A stretch of DNA of 64,000 nucleotides from Endothia cerciana (Eukaryota > Ascomycota > Sordariomycetes > Diaporthales > Cryphonectriaceae). Below are positions 34,978 to 44,941 of this stretch, piece after piece. The stretch's first letter is position 1. Every line of letters begins with the position of its first letter. A model generated the notes under the pieces. That model made no database searches. It saw only the letters and a program-made list of their open reading frames with translations, and had not been told where the DNA came from. The position numbers and the translations under genes were made by a program. The stretch spans positions 744,001 to 808,000 of the forward strand of contig JALRMH010000008.1 in NCBI GenBank assembly GCA_026119935.1, in the 5' to 3' direction.

Positions 34978-35756
34978 TGTCCACAGGAGAAGGGGCTAGA
35001 GCAACCAGGCATTTTGAAGGGCTGGATACGACGGATCCAAGGATGTAATTCTTTGCAGACCAGACAACAGGAGTGGCGTCCTCATTCAAGAATCCGCAGT
35101 TAAAATGAAGAGAAAAAAACTGAAGAAAATGAATATAATAATAGGTTTAAAGCTGCACCGGGCTTTGAAATAGTTTTTCAAAAGAATATACATAACTTAA
35201 TTTTAATTTTTATTCTAATGTGGATTGATAGGCTTGAGGAGTTGAAGGGAGCTGGCAACTGAATGGCTGGCGGGCCGATTCGGCCCGGGCATCGGCCCGA
35301 TCATGCCGATGCCAAAACCTACGGCCTACATAGACCCAGCCCAGGCAGGCTGGCCTGGATAGCTTCCTTCCTTCTAAAAAGAACAACCACCTGAATCAAC
35401 GACCTGTACCAACTGCAGATCTGCTTCTGACGATTGTGACCTACCAACATCTAATTTAAATAATATAACGTTAACGTCAACATTGATATATTGATGCTTA
35501 CATCAGCTATTGCCCTAACAATTTGATATGCATCCCGTCATTAAGCTCTGTTAAGACTCTTAGCTCCGCTTTCCGAAGCCCTTAACGCGATTGTAACGCG
35601 TACTGTAGAGAAGCGCGTCAATACCATCGTTAATATACTCCTCCGACGTTTCTTCTTGTTACTACCAGCTCGATGCCCTCTCCCACAACGGACGGATGGA
35701 TGAACTAGGCGTTCGCATCCTTTCCTCCACCTCGCGGGCCTTTCAGGCATGGGAAG
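34978..35756. other. AT-rich spacer with a GC-rich inverted-repeat island
   Basis: Low-GC DNA (many A/T runs, 35,090-35,220 and 35,450-35,540) surrounding a short GC-rich island of inverted repeats at 35,272-35,313. No gene was recognised. Confidence 0.5.
35272..35313. repeat. Two perfect GC-rich inverted repeats
   Basis: GGGCCGA-T-TCGGCCC at 35272-35286 is followed at once by 9-base arms GGCATCGGC (35288-35296) and GCCGATGCC (35305-35313) with an 8-base loop. The surrounding DNA is AT-rich. Confidence 0.7.
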
Positions 35757-36514
35757 ATGCAGGAGCAACAAAACCAGCGAGAGCAGGCGCCGGGAGGGCT
35801 GTCGTCTTTCGACGCGAACGCGTCCTTGGAATCTTATAAACGCTCCCTTGCGAGTCAGTCAACATCGCGAGGATCCTTGAGCCAATGGAATACGGATCCT
35901 GGCCGGCCTCTCGGCGGAGGGCACGATAGCCATGGTTCTGCCTCTGCCTCTGCCTCTGCCTCTGCCTCTGCCTCTGCCTCTGCCTCTGCCTCTGCCTCTG
36001 CCTCGAGCTATGGGCAGCCAGGCCTCGGCCCTTCCAGCTCCAGCTCTGTCTTCAGCACAGCCGACGACGTCCCGTTCCCGCTCTGGCCTACGACGACCTT
36101 GCAATCAACCTCGTTACCGGGGAACCCATCCTTGTTACACACAAGCCTCGAGTCAACCACAGCGCCCACACCTCATTCACTCCCCTCTACACAGACCACA
36201 GCATATCAAGTCATCCTGCTACGGGACCTGATGCAGTGCCGCTGCCGACGAACGGGTTGTCAGGTGGGCCTCCTGCCATTGATCTGATTGCGGCTTCGTT
36301 GGGACATGATGCGCCCTCTCCATCTGTCCAAGATAACCACAGACCTAACGACACCCACCGCGATATCTCTCCGGCGAGCTCTGCCAGGCCTATCTCGACC
36401 AGACATGACCTCCATCCATCCCGCCCATCTTCGTCTAAGCTGCTTGCTAAGGAGGAAGGGCTGTCTCTTCCCCCGCTAACGACCACTGCGACCACTCAAG
36501 CTCGGACTTTGTAG
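35757..36514 (+). pseudogene. Low-complexity protein gene with a probable frameshift
   Basis: The frame from ATG 35757 reads QEQQNQREQAPGG, SLESYKRSLASQ and then a Ser-Ala repeat of about 22 residues coded by the hexanucleotide tract. From about 36,085 that frame looks non-coding, while the next frame reads PALAYDDLAINLVTGEPIL, PAIDLIAASLGHD and AKEEGLSLPPL to TAG at 36512-36514. Joining them needs one missing base near 36,080. No GT-AG intron joins the two frames in phase. It is either a broken gene or a sequence with an indel. If intact it would code about 250 residues, mostly disordered. No family is recognised. Confidence 0.4.
35936..36004. repeat. (CCTCTG)n hexanucleotide tract
   Basis: Ten perfect CCTCTG units fill 35941-36000, with partial units at each side. 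In one frame it encodes Ser-Ala repeats, in another Pro-Leu repeats. Confidence 0.95.
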
Positions 36515-36791
36515 ATGTGTTCTGACACTGATCAAGGTCGCTTAACCTTTAAACGATCCATAAACTCGGGAGTCACTTTATTGTAGGTTGAGTTCCAGGT
36601 GGCGGACGTTATGATCTGGACATAAGGTGCTGATTTGAGAGATATAGATGAAGCACCGCGGATGCTTGTTCATCGATAATTGCGACGGGACGCTATCTCA
36701 AATCGGCTACTACAACTCACCTCTGTCTGGCAGTACTACTTGCTCTGCCCTCATCATCTCACGAAACCCCCTCGACAATAGCGAGGCCCCC

Positions 36792-37952
36792 ATGGAAACC
36801 CCTCGGCTGCCGGGTGGGGTGACACATGGTACCGGCGCGAAGCGGAAGACCGTGAGACGGAAACTCAAGAAGCGGGTGACCGCCTTGAAGCAGGGTAGTC
36901 CGACCACCCCCAGTGAAGATGCGAAAAAGCTTTGGGACTACATGCTTCCCTACCTCCTCAAGCCTCCGAAGTCGATCACTAATGATGAGCATGTCGCCAG
37001 ACTGTTCAGCCTCGCACGCAGGCGAGATGTGGGCTGGCGAATAGGCTGGCAGAAGCACCGCTTGGACGATGACATGATGCAGATTATTGGACTGCTCGTG
37101 CACCTGACTGGCGAGGAGTACCGTAACGGGGAGATGTTATGCACTAATTGCACCCGAGGCCACGGTCCGTTCAATGGCTGTCACGTTCTGCCAAAAGATG
37201 CATTTTGGGACTCGCGCGCTGGTGTGCGATGCTGTGCAAATTGTTTTTATACGCACGACAGGTCAGCTTGCAGCATCAAGGAAAGCTGGAAGGGCAGGGT
37301 AGACGACACGCCTGAGGCGAGTTCACCCCCCCCCCCGCCGCCTCCTGTCGCAGAGTGGGCTGCGGCTGCCGCCTACAGTAACAAGAAAGCTCGGCTCTCG
37401 GACTTGGACATGGGCGCGCGCAGGCGTCCTGATAGGCTGCCCAATGCGGAGGACGAAAATACGGAGCCTCGGCGGAAGCTTGTGACGCTCTCCCTGAAGC
37501 CCAAGAATGACAGGTCGACACCGGGCTCGACACCGGCCTCGTCATCTACTCTCACAAGCGCGGGCCAGGTTCAGCTCGATGACCTGCTCGAGAGGGAGGA
37601 CTGGGAGATCGCGCCTGGACGCATCCGCCAGACGGGCGCTGAGCGGGTCGACAACATCGCCTTCTCCAAGTCCTTCCTCGAGACCAACCAGTCCGTCCGC
37701 GTCTCCAGCGACGTGACTTTTCAAGTCAAGCCCATCAAGCCAGGCCACTCGCTTGAGCTGGAGGCTGTAGGGACCGGGACGCGGTATTGCTCGCTGGCGA
37801 GTGGTAAGCTGCACGTGCGCATTGAGGAGCAGCCGGACTTTACGATTGGGTCGCATGGGCTGTTCAAGATCAGCCCGGGCCTGAAGGCGTGGATACAAAA
37901 TCGGCTGTATGTCGATTCGGTCCTGCATATCAGCACATACGCAGAGAGCTAA
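36792..37952 (+). CDS. DUF3716 zinc-binding plus cupin-like protein (short paralogue)
   Basis: A single exon for 386 residues from ATG 36792, chosen for its CCCCCATGG context; the frame is open from ATG 36648, which would add 48 unconserved residues. A basic stretch (KRKTVRRKLKKRVTALKQG) is followed by a helical part, then a four-cysteine unit LCTNCTRGHGPFNGC ... CCANCFYTHDRSACS that matches DUF3716. After a Pro/Ser linker, the last 110 residues contain WEIAPGRIR, IAFSKSFLE, FQVKPIKPGHSLELEA, YCSLASGKLHVRIEE and IGSHGLFKISPGL, a beta-rich pattern like the small cupin at the C-terminus of Mif2/CENP-C. A longer paralogue with the same two-domain order lies at 60.4-62.3 kb. A nuclear or chromatin role is inference only. 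Confidence 0.75.
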   Translation: METPRLPGGVTHGTGAKRKTVRRKLKKRVTALKQGSPTTPSEDAKKLWDYMLPYLLKPPKSITNDEHVARLFSLARRRDVGWRIGWQKHRLDDDMMQIIGLLVHLTGEEYRNGEMLCTNCTRGHGPFNGCHVLPKDAFWDSRAGVRCCANCFYTHDRSACSIKESWKGRVDDTPEASSPPPPPPPVAEWAAAAAYSNKKARLSDLDMGARRRPDRLPNAEDENTEPRRKLVTLSLKPKNDRSTPGSTPASSSTLTSAGQVQLDDLLEREDWEIAPGRIRQTGAERVDNIAFSKSFLETNQSVRVSSDVTFQVKPIKPGHSLELEAVGTGTRYCSLASGKLHVRIEEQPDFTIGSHGLFKISPGLKAWIQNRLYVDSVLHISTYAES

Positions 37953-38804
37953 GTGAGCTGGGGCCGCAGTGGTTTGGTCTGCACTCTGTACATATTGCAT
38001 CACGCATCCTGTTCAGGTTTATGTATGGGGCGTATCACGGGTGTCCGCGTCTGACGTGTCTGATATGAGGATAGTGGATCAAATTTGCTATCTGACATGG
38101 ACAATATGAACATAATGACTAAGATGTCAGATCGTGGCTGACTTCTTAGCTGCACAAAAGTGGCATCCGGCCCTATTGTACAGCTCGCTTGGTATGTGGT
38201 GACCTATGCCCACAGCAGACCACTCACACAACCAGAGCGACCAACAGCAGCCTGCCAGCTGAATTGTTGAGATGCGGTGATCTGGAGCCCGCCGGCCTTG
38301 TTGTCAAACTTGGAGGCGAGTCTCGGGGGCTGTGTGTGCTTGTTGTCGAGCTTGTAGTGCGGGAAGAGGGAGTTGAACTGTGCGCCGCGGCAGGGACAGG
38401 ACGTGCCGTCTGGGAAGGTGTAGGAGCCCGGCAGGACCTAGGTCTTGTCGGCGAGGATGGTATCTACGGACATGGCCAAACAGGCTGCGTTGGCGGACAC
38501 ACTAGAGCACACTCAGCTATGGCTGGCTGTTCAGACGGTCAAGATCGAGACGACTCACGCCCATCCAGCGAGACTTGAGCTTGGTAATGAGGAGACCATG
38601 GTGTCCAGCCAACGGCGGCCTTGTTAAGACCGAGCTTTCTGTGACCGTCGGATGAGAATATTGGAGCTCAATATCACGAGCCAGCTCACTACGCATGCGC
38701 TGGATCAATCAGAATGCCGCACTAGGCATCCGAGGGAATGTCGCGTGCGCGTGCTGGAGGTAGGACATGGAACCCTCCCTGGACGTTGTCGGTGAGCGGC
38801 AGCA
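37953..38804. other. Spacer between convergent genes
   Basis: 852 bases separating the DUF3716/cupin gene and the OB-fold gene at their 3' ends. A 129-codon plus frame (38189-38578) has no recognisable features. Confidence 0.45.
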
Positions 38805-39950
38805 TCATGAAGATTTCTCAGCCCACCACTGTGCCAGGCCTTCCACATCGCACCACGTAATATCCTTCGGGTTCTCGAGCCACCACCTGGGTCCATCCTT
38901 GGGCCTCTCGTTCCCGTATTTCTTCAAGCTGCCGCCGTCGAACCTATGGTTCTTTAGGGCGAGCAGGAGGACCACACTCCCGACCTCAGGCGTGAACTCG
39001 TCCGGATCAAGAAATACCGTCAGGAGCACCTGCTTGCTTGTCGACGGGTCTGCGAGCCGCGCCGTGCGCTGCTTGCACGGCTGCTTGTTTGGGGGCAAGA
39101 TGGCAAGTTCAACCTCCGAAAGCGAAGCAACGACAGCAAGGACGTTGACCACCCAGTTCTGCTTGTAGGGCAGATTCGGGATAGACTTGAGCGGCGTCAG
39201 TTTTAGAGGTCTGCTGGGATCGTAGGTCGCCCTGGGAAGACTGCTGCTGCCTGCGTGGTGGGGGTGCGAGCCGACCGTTCCCTCTAGACGTGGGCCTGCG
39301 TCTTGGCTATGTTGGGTGGTTTGCCCTCTACCGGGTTCCTGTGTGTCGCATCTTGTGAGGCCCTCTGCCGCCGCCTCCACCGAAGGGTTGGGCGGATGTC
39401 GTGCCGGGGGCACATGCGGCGGGTCTTCGTCAGCCCGAACAACTGCCCTGCCCTCCATGATGGCCACCAGAGGCCTTGCGCGGGCAGCCGGATATGGATC
39501 CGCCTGTCCTGACGTCTCGGCCATCCGCATGTAGGCAGTATTCCAACCGACGATGGTCAGATCCCGGATAACTAAGAAAACCGTCTCCTCAGGCCATCCC
39601 GGGCCCGAGCCATCGTCTGCCTGACCGCGGCGGACTGGAACAAACCGAATCTCGAAGCCGTCTAGCTGGATATAGCAGCCGAGCCGGAGCTGCCCGCTGT
39701 CCGCTAGGCGGTGGATCTCCGGCCGGAGCAGGGCCTGGACACAGAGCTCTCCGTCCCCCAGCAGCAGCCGCACCATACGGTGGCCACCTGAGACCGGGGC
39801 TCGGGCCTCGAGGCCTTCCACCAAGAGGACAGACCCAGGGATACAAAACTGCGTCTCGACCAGGTCTGCGATCACGGGCTCGGGAGTGAATGGATGCGAG
39901 CGGTCGACGGGTATCACCGCGGATTCAAGAGGCGGGTTGAAGGCGGACAT
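38805..39950 (-). CDS. OB-fold protein, possibly RPA1-like
   Basis: An intronless gene; I chose ATG 39950 (MSAFNPPLESAVIPVDRSH) because the preceding open stretch to 40082 looks like leader. The protein has 381 residues. Residues 30-125 (SVLLVEGLEARAPVSGG, VRLLLGDGELCVQALL, GCYIQLDGFEIRF, VFLVIRDLTIVGW) have the strand rhythm of an OB-fold, like the N-terminal region of RPA70. After a Pro/Ser/His-rich linker, a second segment (LTPLKSIPNLPYKQNWVVNV, LLTVFLDPDEFTP, VVLLLALKNHRF) recalls the first DNA-binding OB-fold of RPA1. It ends WWLENPKDITWCDVEGLAQW. Single-strand DNA binding is inferred from fold rhythm only. Its convergent neighbour is the DUF3716/cupin gene. Confidence 0.65.
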   Translation of the reverse strand: MSAFNPPLESAVIPVDRSHPFTPEPVIADLVETQFCIPGSVLLVEGLEARAPVSGGHRMVRLLLGDGELCVQALLRPEIHRLADSGQLRLGCYIQLDGFEIRFVPVRRGQADDGSGPGWPEETVFLVIRDLTIVGWNTAYMRMAETSGQADPYPAARARPLVAIMEGRAVVRADEDPPHVPPARHPPNPSVEAAAEGLTRCDTQEPGRGQTTQHSQDAGPRLEGTVGSHPHHAGSSSLPRATYDPSRPLKLTPLKSIPNLPYKQNWVVNVLAVVASLSEVELAILPPNKQPCKQRTARLADPSTSKQVLLTVFLDPDEFTPEVGSVVLLLALKNHRFDGGSLKKYGNERPKDGPRWWLENPKDITWCDVEGLAQWWAEKSS

Positions 39951-40322
39951 GGAGCTGATGTCCGGGTTAACATTGTTGCAGTTGCGGGCGATGCTGGATG
40001 TGAGGTGGGAGGGATGATCTTCAAGGAGGATTGACGCCGAATGGTAGGTTAAAGACAAAAAGATGCTCCCATCGGACGGCATGTGAACGCGCCGGCACCG
40101 TGGCGCTTGGCCGGGACAACCCGTGCCCTAAATCAATAGGAGGAGGGTAATCAGTATCTGGTTGGGAGCCGTGCGGTCACATATCCGCAGATGCCTGCCG
40201 GGGGTGCGGTGGGTGCCTGTCAGCCTCGAAATGTCCGACATCGACAACCTCTTTTCTTGTGGCGTTTTGCCTCGCTGCAGGCCATTGTCGCAAAATCACT
40301 AGGCTGTCTTTGCAATTCTTCC
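39951..40322. other. Divergent promoter region
   Basis: 372 bases between the divergent OB-fold and guanylate kinase genes. The frame of GUK1 is open back to 40191 but without a better start. Confidence 0.5.
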
Positions 40323-41177
40323 ATGACTCACCTACTGGCTCGGCCACTTCTCAGAGCAGCCCGAGCACCAGCCCTCCACCGCCGTGCCACCCCCTCCACC
40401 AGCCTACCGACCCTCGCGCCCCTCCTCCGCACCCTCACAACAACAACCACCATTCCCACGATGGCGCCTGAGCTCCCCACCGACCGCCGCCCCCTCGTGA
40501 TCTCCGGACCCAGCGGCGTCGGCAAGGGCACCCTCTACAACCTCCTGCGCGAGCGGCACCCGGACACGTTCACGCTGTCCGTCAGCCACACCACGCGGGC
40601 CCCGCGTGAGGGTGAGGAGCACGGCGTGCACTACTACTTTGTCTCGCGCCCGGAGTTCGAGGACCTGGTCGCCAGGGACGGGTTCGTCGAGCACGCGCAG
40701 TTCGGCGGGAACCGGTACGGGACCTCGAAGGGGACCATCGCGGAGCAGGGCAGCAAGGGCAAGGTGGTCGTGCTGGACATTGAGATGGAGGGCGTCAAGC
40801 AGATCAAGGAGAGCGGGATGGAGGCGAGGTATGTGTTCGTCGCGCCGCCGAGCGAGGAGGAGCTGGAGAGGAGGCTCAGGGGGAGGGGGACGGAGAAGGA
40901 GGAGAGTGTGCTCAAGAGGTTGAAGCAGGCCAAGTACGTTCTCCTCGGGGGCGGGGGGGTTGGGAACCATGACTTGCTGACGGATGTGCACAGGCTAGAG
41001 CTCGAGTACTCGAAGACGCCCGGGGTTCACGACATCATCGTAAGTGCCATGATACATCCCCGTGCAGGGCCTACCTTCTGGGTGGCAGATGCTAACTCTA
41101 CACAGATCGTGAACGACGACCTCGACAAGGCCTACAAGCAGCTGGAAGATTTCGTGTACAAGCCAGTGGACGCATAG
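40323..41177 (+). CDS. GUK1: Guanylate kinase
   Basis: Three exons with two possible starts: exon 1 to 40933, exon 2 40994-41039, exon 3 41106-41177. From ATG 40461 (MAPELPTDRRPLVISG) the product is 196 residues, the normal size; from ATG 40323 it gains 46 residues rich in Arg, Ser and Thr with no acidic residue, like a mitochondrial presequence. GPSGVGKGTL is the P-loop, followed by SVSHTTRAPREGE and HYYFVSRPEFEDLV (GMP-binding), and the exon junctions restore LKQAK-LELEYSKTPG and HDII-IVNDDLDKAY. Both introns (60 and 66 bases) are multiples of three without stops, so retention would insert 20 or 22 residues. The enzyme phosphorylates GMP to GDP. Confidence 0.95.
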   Translation: MTHLLARPLLRAARAPALHRRATPSTSLPTLAPLLRTLTTTTTIPTMAPELPTDRRPLVISGPSGVGKGTLYNLLRERHPDTFTLSVSHTTRAPREGEEHGVHYYFVSRPEFEDLVARDGFVEHAQFGGNRYGTSKGTIAEQGSKGKVVVLDIEMEGVKQIKESGMEARYVFVAPPSEEELERRLRGRGTEKEESVLKRLKQAKYVLLGGGGVGNHDLLTDVHRLELEYSKTPGVHDIIVSAMIHPRAGPTFWVADANSTQIVNDDLDKAYKQLEDFVYKPVDA

Positions 41178-41662
41178 ATTGTTCTGCACAAGCGCACAAA
41201 GCGATGCTGCGGAGGTATCAACCACTGCGGATGGATAACCCTCAATGATACCCAGATGACCCTTAGGATCCCCCCTACCACAACACAATCTCAGGGCTGG
41301 TTGGTGAACAAGTCATATGTATTCCGGCAGGTATCAAGACTAGACTCTAAATTAGAGTGCCGAAGGGCTGAAAATTAAGAATGGGAAAAGGAGAAGGAAG
41401 ACCCGAGAATACTAAAAGAGAATAAGCGTAATAGTCCAGTCCGTGGGAAGATACGTTCGTCCCATGTGCGCCAAACAACCCTTCCCGGGTCGCAGAGCCC
41501 AAGGTTGGGACGAGATGACCAGCGGTACCCGTCTGCACCATCACAAACAGAAAACATGTCTGCCGCTTGCGCGCAATTTGTGTCAACCTAGTTCCACTCT
41601 CAGAGGCCAGCATAGCTCGCCTTCACGTTCTCGTCGATCGTACGCTTCCTGAATGGCTCCTC
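41178..41662. other. Spacer between convergent genes
   Basis: 485 bases holding the 3' flanks of GUK1 and of the septin gene on the opposite strand. No gene was seen. Confidence 0.5.
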
Positions 41663-42860
41663 CTAGTAGCCGTTCATGGTCATACGTTGAGAGCTTCGGC
41701 TCAACTCGCGATCTGCGGCAGGACTGATCGGTCTGCTGCTGTGGCCCTGTGCGCTGCCTTCCTTCAGTGCCAGTAGCTGCTTGGAACGGAAGCTCTCGTA
41801 GTGGTTCTGGGACGTCGTCTCGATGAGGTCCTGGAGGTGTGTGCGGAGCAGGAAGTTGCGCAGGTAGACAAACTCGCAGTGGTTCTCGTCCTCAACGTTG
41901 ATCACACCCCACCGGTTCTGGCGGCCCCTGACCTGCTTGCCGTTCACAATGATAGACTTCTCGGAGCCGACGACGGCGAAGGGCACGAGGTTCTGAAGTC
42001 AGGAGTTAGTACGGCCAGACTAGACTAGCGTGCAGTTCCGGCGGTGCGTGCACATACCTTGATCTGGTTGTTCAGGGCCCGCTCCTCCTCGTCAAACTCG
42101 TCGTTGTCGTACGGGAACATCTTCAGGTTGTGGAAAGCGAACTCTTCCTTGATACGCTCCTTGAATGCCTGACGCTCGTCCAAGGTCAAGGTGTCGGCTT
42201 TGGCAATGACCGGAACAACGTTGACCACATCGGATAGCTTCTTCAGCACGACAATGTCGATAGGCTTCAGGGAGTGGCCGGTGGGCTGGATGAAGAACAG
42301 GCAGCAGTGGATGCGGGTGTCCTGGATGTACTTGTCACGCGCAGCAGTGAGCTCCTTGCGCAGGTAGGCGGAGTGCTGGTCTTTGATGTACTTGACAATA
42401 GGGTCCCAGCAGCGGTCGTTGTTGATCAGGTCACCGTACCCAGGGGTATCGACGATGTTGAGCCTGAGGCGGACGCCATTCTCCTCGATGATGTGGGAAA
42501 CGGGGTGGATCTCGGTGGTCGAGCGGATGACCTCCTCAGGCTCCAGACGACCCTTGGACTCGATAAGGTGGGAGGCGAAGATGGTGTTGATGAGGGTCGA
42601 CTTCCCGAGACCAGTCTGGCCTGCGACCAAGGGACACGAGACACGTCAGCTGACGACTTGATTGAGATGGCCCAGGGCGATTCAAGAGCTTCATGGACGA
42701 TTCAAGACCATGAAGCTCGGAAGCATAGCATAGACTTACCAACACAGATGACGTTGAACTGGAAGCCGCGCTTCAGGAGCTTGCGCTCGATCTGGCTGGT
42801 GATGCTGTCGAAACCGACGTGGCTCTGGGGGTAGACGGTCGCAGGAGCAACGGTCGCCAT
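41663..42860 (-). CDS. CDC10: Septin, Cdc10/AspD group
   Basis: Three exons, 42860-42740, 42620-42058 and 41992-41663, give 337 residues; introns are 119 and 65 bases. SHVGFDSITSQIERKLLKRG is the polybasic lead-in; GQTGLGKST (from residue 41, split by intron 1) is the P-loop, then DTPGYGD (G3) and AKADTLT (G4). IPTGHSLKP-type sequence (FIQPTGHSLKPIDIVVLK), PFAVVGSEKSIIVNGKQVRG and HCEFVYLRNFLLRTHLQDLI complete the septin unique element. The short N-terminus, the VGFDSIT motif and the lack of a long C-terminal coiled coil fit the Cdc10 group. Septins form filaments at division sites, septa and hyphal branches. It shares a 686-base divergent promoter with the bL32m gene. Confidence 0.95.
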
Positions 42861-43546
42861 GGTCGCTGGTGAGAAGGCTAGAGCTGAACGAGAATGGAAG
42901 ACAATGTAATTGATGATGAAGAGAACGCGGTACTCGGATGGTTGAGACCTATTAGTTGGGTATCGTGGGATCGGGAGGGAGGAAATGGGTGGAAAGAACG
43001 AGTGAAGACGAAGTTTGGTTCAAGATTGCTTTGCTGGTGATCTCCTTTGCTGCGAATGCTCGACCGCTGCAGAGGAATTGATTGCTTGCCCAAATGACAA
43101 TTTCCGCTTTGCTGGGGGGGGGGGGGGAGACGAGTGGAAAGGGGTCGCAGGCTCGCAGCTTCGCAGCAGGGTGGAAAGGGGGACACCCGTATCAGCCAAT
43201 TGGCCTAAAGGTCACTGCTCCACATACCTGTTGGGGTAGAAGCTTAGGCCATTAGCCCGGCAGGCGTTGCGGAGTATCGAGGTACGCAGTACTGTAGGAA
43301 CCCCTGCACCTCTTGGGGAGCTGCAAGTCACGCTAGTAATTTTTCTGAGAGCCAACTTCAACTTCAGATCTTCTCGCGACAGCATCTCCACGCAACCCAC
43401 GCGACACCCGCACCCCTCTGACGTTCCAATTGCTAGCGCCAACCCCTTCTATCTCTACCGCTACCTTCGAACGAACCTGAAGACCGAAAAAGGCCATCTA
43501 GTTGAGGAGCCGAGGTACCGGCAGATCTGCCAAAGGAACGACAACG
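42861..43546. other. Divergent promoter of CDC10 and bL32m
   Basis: 686 bases with no gene. It contains a 14-G run. Confidence 0.6.
43114..43127. repeat. Poly-G run (14 G)
   Basis: An uninterrupted run of 14 guanines in the CDC10 / bL32m divergent promoter. Confidence 0.85.
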
Positions 43547-44036
43547 ATGGCTAGCGTAGTGTTGCCCGCGCGGGCGGCCTCCATCATCCCACGATTCTCC
43601 TCTGGAACACCTTTCTCTACCAGATTCTCCTCTTTCAGCATACGACAGCTGTTAATACCACTACTGCCGAGACTCTCCCTAGCAGTGCCAGCAATATCAC
43701 TGAACCTTCCCTCCCTCCCGTCATGGGAAGAAATATGGAATGGGTTGCTGAAGGCAGTACCAAAGAAAAAGGTGTCACACTCGAAGAGGAGGCATAGGCA
43801 GATGGCAGGAAAAGCCTTGAAAGATGTCACATCATTATGCAGATGCTCGGTGTGCGGGCATCCCAAGCGGATGCACGTGCTCTGCCCGAACTGCGCGAAG
43901 AGTAAGTACATCCGGAGGCATATGGAGGATCTTGCTTACATTGTCTCCAGAGTTCGCAGCCATGATGACCAAGCCCGGCCAGAACTCGGGCAAGAAGGCA
44001 CAAACGACAATCGACAAGAAGGACGGCAAGGAGTGA
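43547..44036 (+). CDS. MRPL32: Mitochondrial large-subunit ribosomal protein bL32m
   Basis: Two exons, 43547-43901 and 43951-44036 (intron GTAAGT/CTCCAG, 49 bases), give 146 residues. The first 60 residues are Arg/Ser-rich without acidic residues, a mitochondrial presequence. VPKKKVSHSKRRHRQMAGKA is the bL32 signature, followed by the zinc ribbon CSVCGHPKRMHVLCPNC (two CxxC pairs). The spliced end (AKKFAAMMTKPG) is lysine-rich. In other systems the protein is matured by the m-AAA protease before joining the ribosome. Gene order: divergent from the septin gene, upstream of SKI8. The true start is ATG 43547; the frame is open 15 codons more but that part is leader. Confidence 0.95.
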
Positions 44037-44941
44037 AGAGGCGACTAGGAGTATCTAATCAAAAGATTTAGCAACCGCGAAGAGACGCTCGGGGGACGCA
44101 ACGAACATGCAGTTAGTCGAAGCCCGAAGGGCCATGACGTCTGGAAGAGAGCCTGGCTTGTCTGGTACACTCAATGATATGTTGCGCGGTCACGGTGGGG
44201 GCCTGGCGGGTCACAGCATATTGCTGAATGAGGACCCAGAGGAGATGTGAAATATCTCCCCGAGCATGGTTATATTGCCGGCAGGAAATGGTATCGGGTT
44301 GTCGGGGAGCCAGTCTTGGCCTTGCTGTCCGGAATGAGAATCAGGCACTGAAGGAAGCGGTCGCATTGGGAAGAAATGTCGCATCTAAATCATGTTCGAT
44401 CATTTTCAGTTTGCATCCGACAATAACCAGCGCGTGTAAGGACGCAATTTGGGAATAAACCAACCAGACCATGCGAGACCACCTCAGTACCCCAATAAAA
44501 GATTTCCCCGTCCCTCTGGGGGATCAGGAAACCGTCTACTGTCTGGTGAGGCTCCTGTCGGCGCCTTCTCGATATCATATTGCAGCTACGTAGTCCATGG
44601 ACAATTGCAGGTGCGTGTGTAAGTGCAGAGGAGACGTCTTCTATGATTCCGTGATGCAACTGTTCCGTACCGTCTGCAGAGTCAAATGTGTTTTTGGGCC
44701 ACATAAGCTTATTAGTTGATCTTTTAAGCGAATCTGAGTGAGGCTAGGTCTCTGCCTCAGGGCATTGACTAATTTCAGTAGCTACGAGGTCGCTGCGACT
44801 AGAGCCGTGATGCTTGCACGCATTGGATCTCTTACATCACACCTAATCTGGACCCCACCACCCTGGGAGCTTCCCCAGATTCTCAATTTGGACAACTTTC
44901 ACCTTCATCTTCACAGCGCACCCACACATGGACCGGTGACA
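44037..44941. other. Intergenic region upstream of SKI8
   Basis: 905 bases; 3' flank of MRPL32 and promoter of SKI8. Frames of up to 104 codons appear random. Confidence 0.5.
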
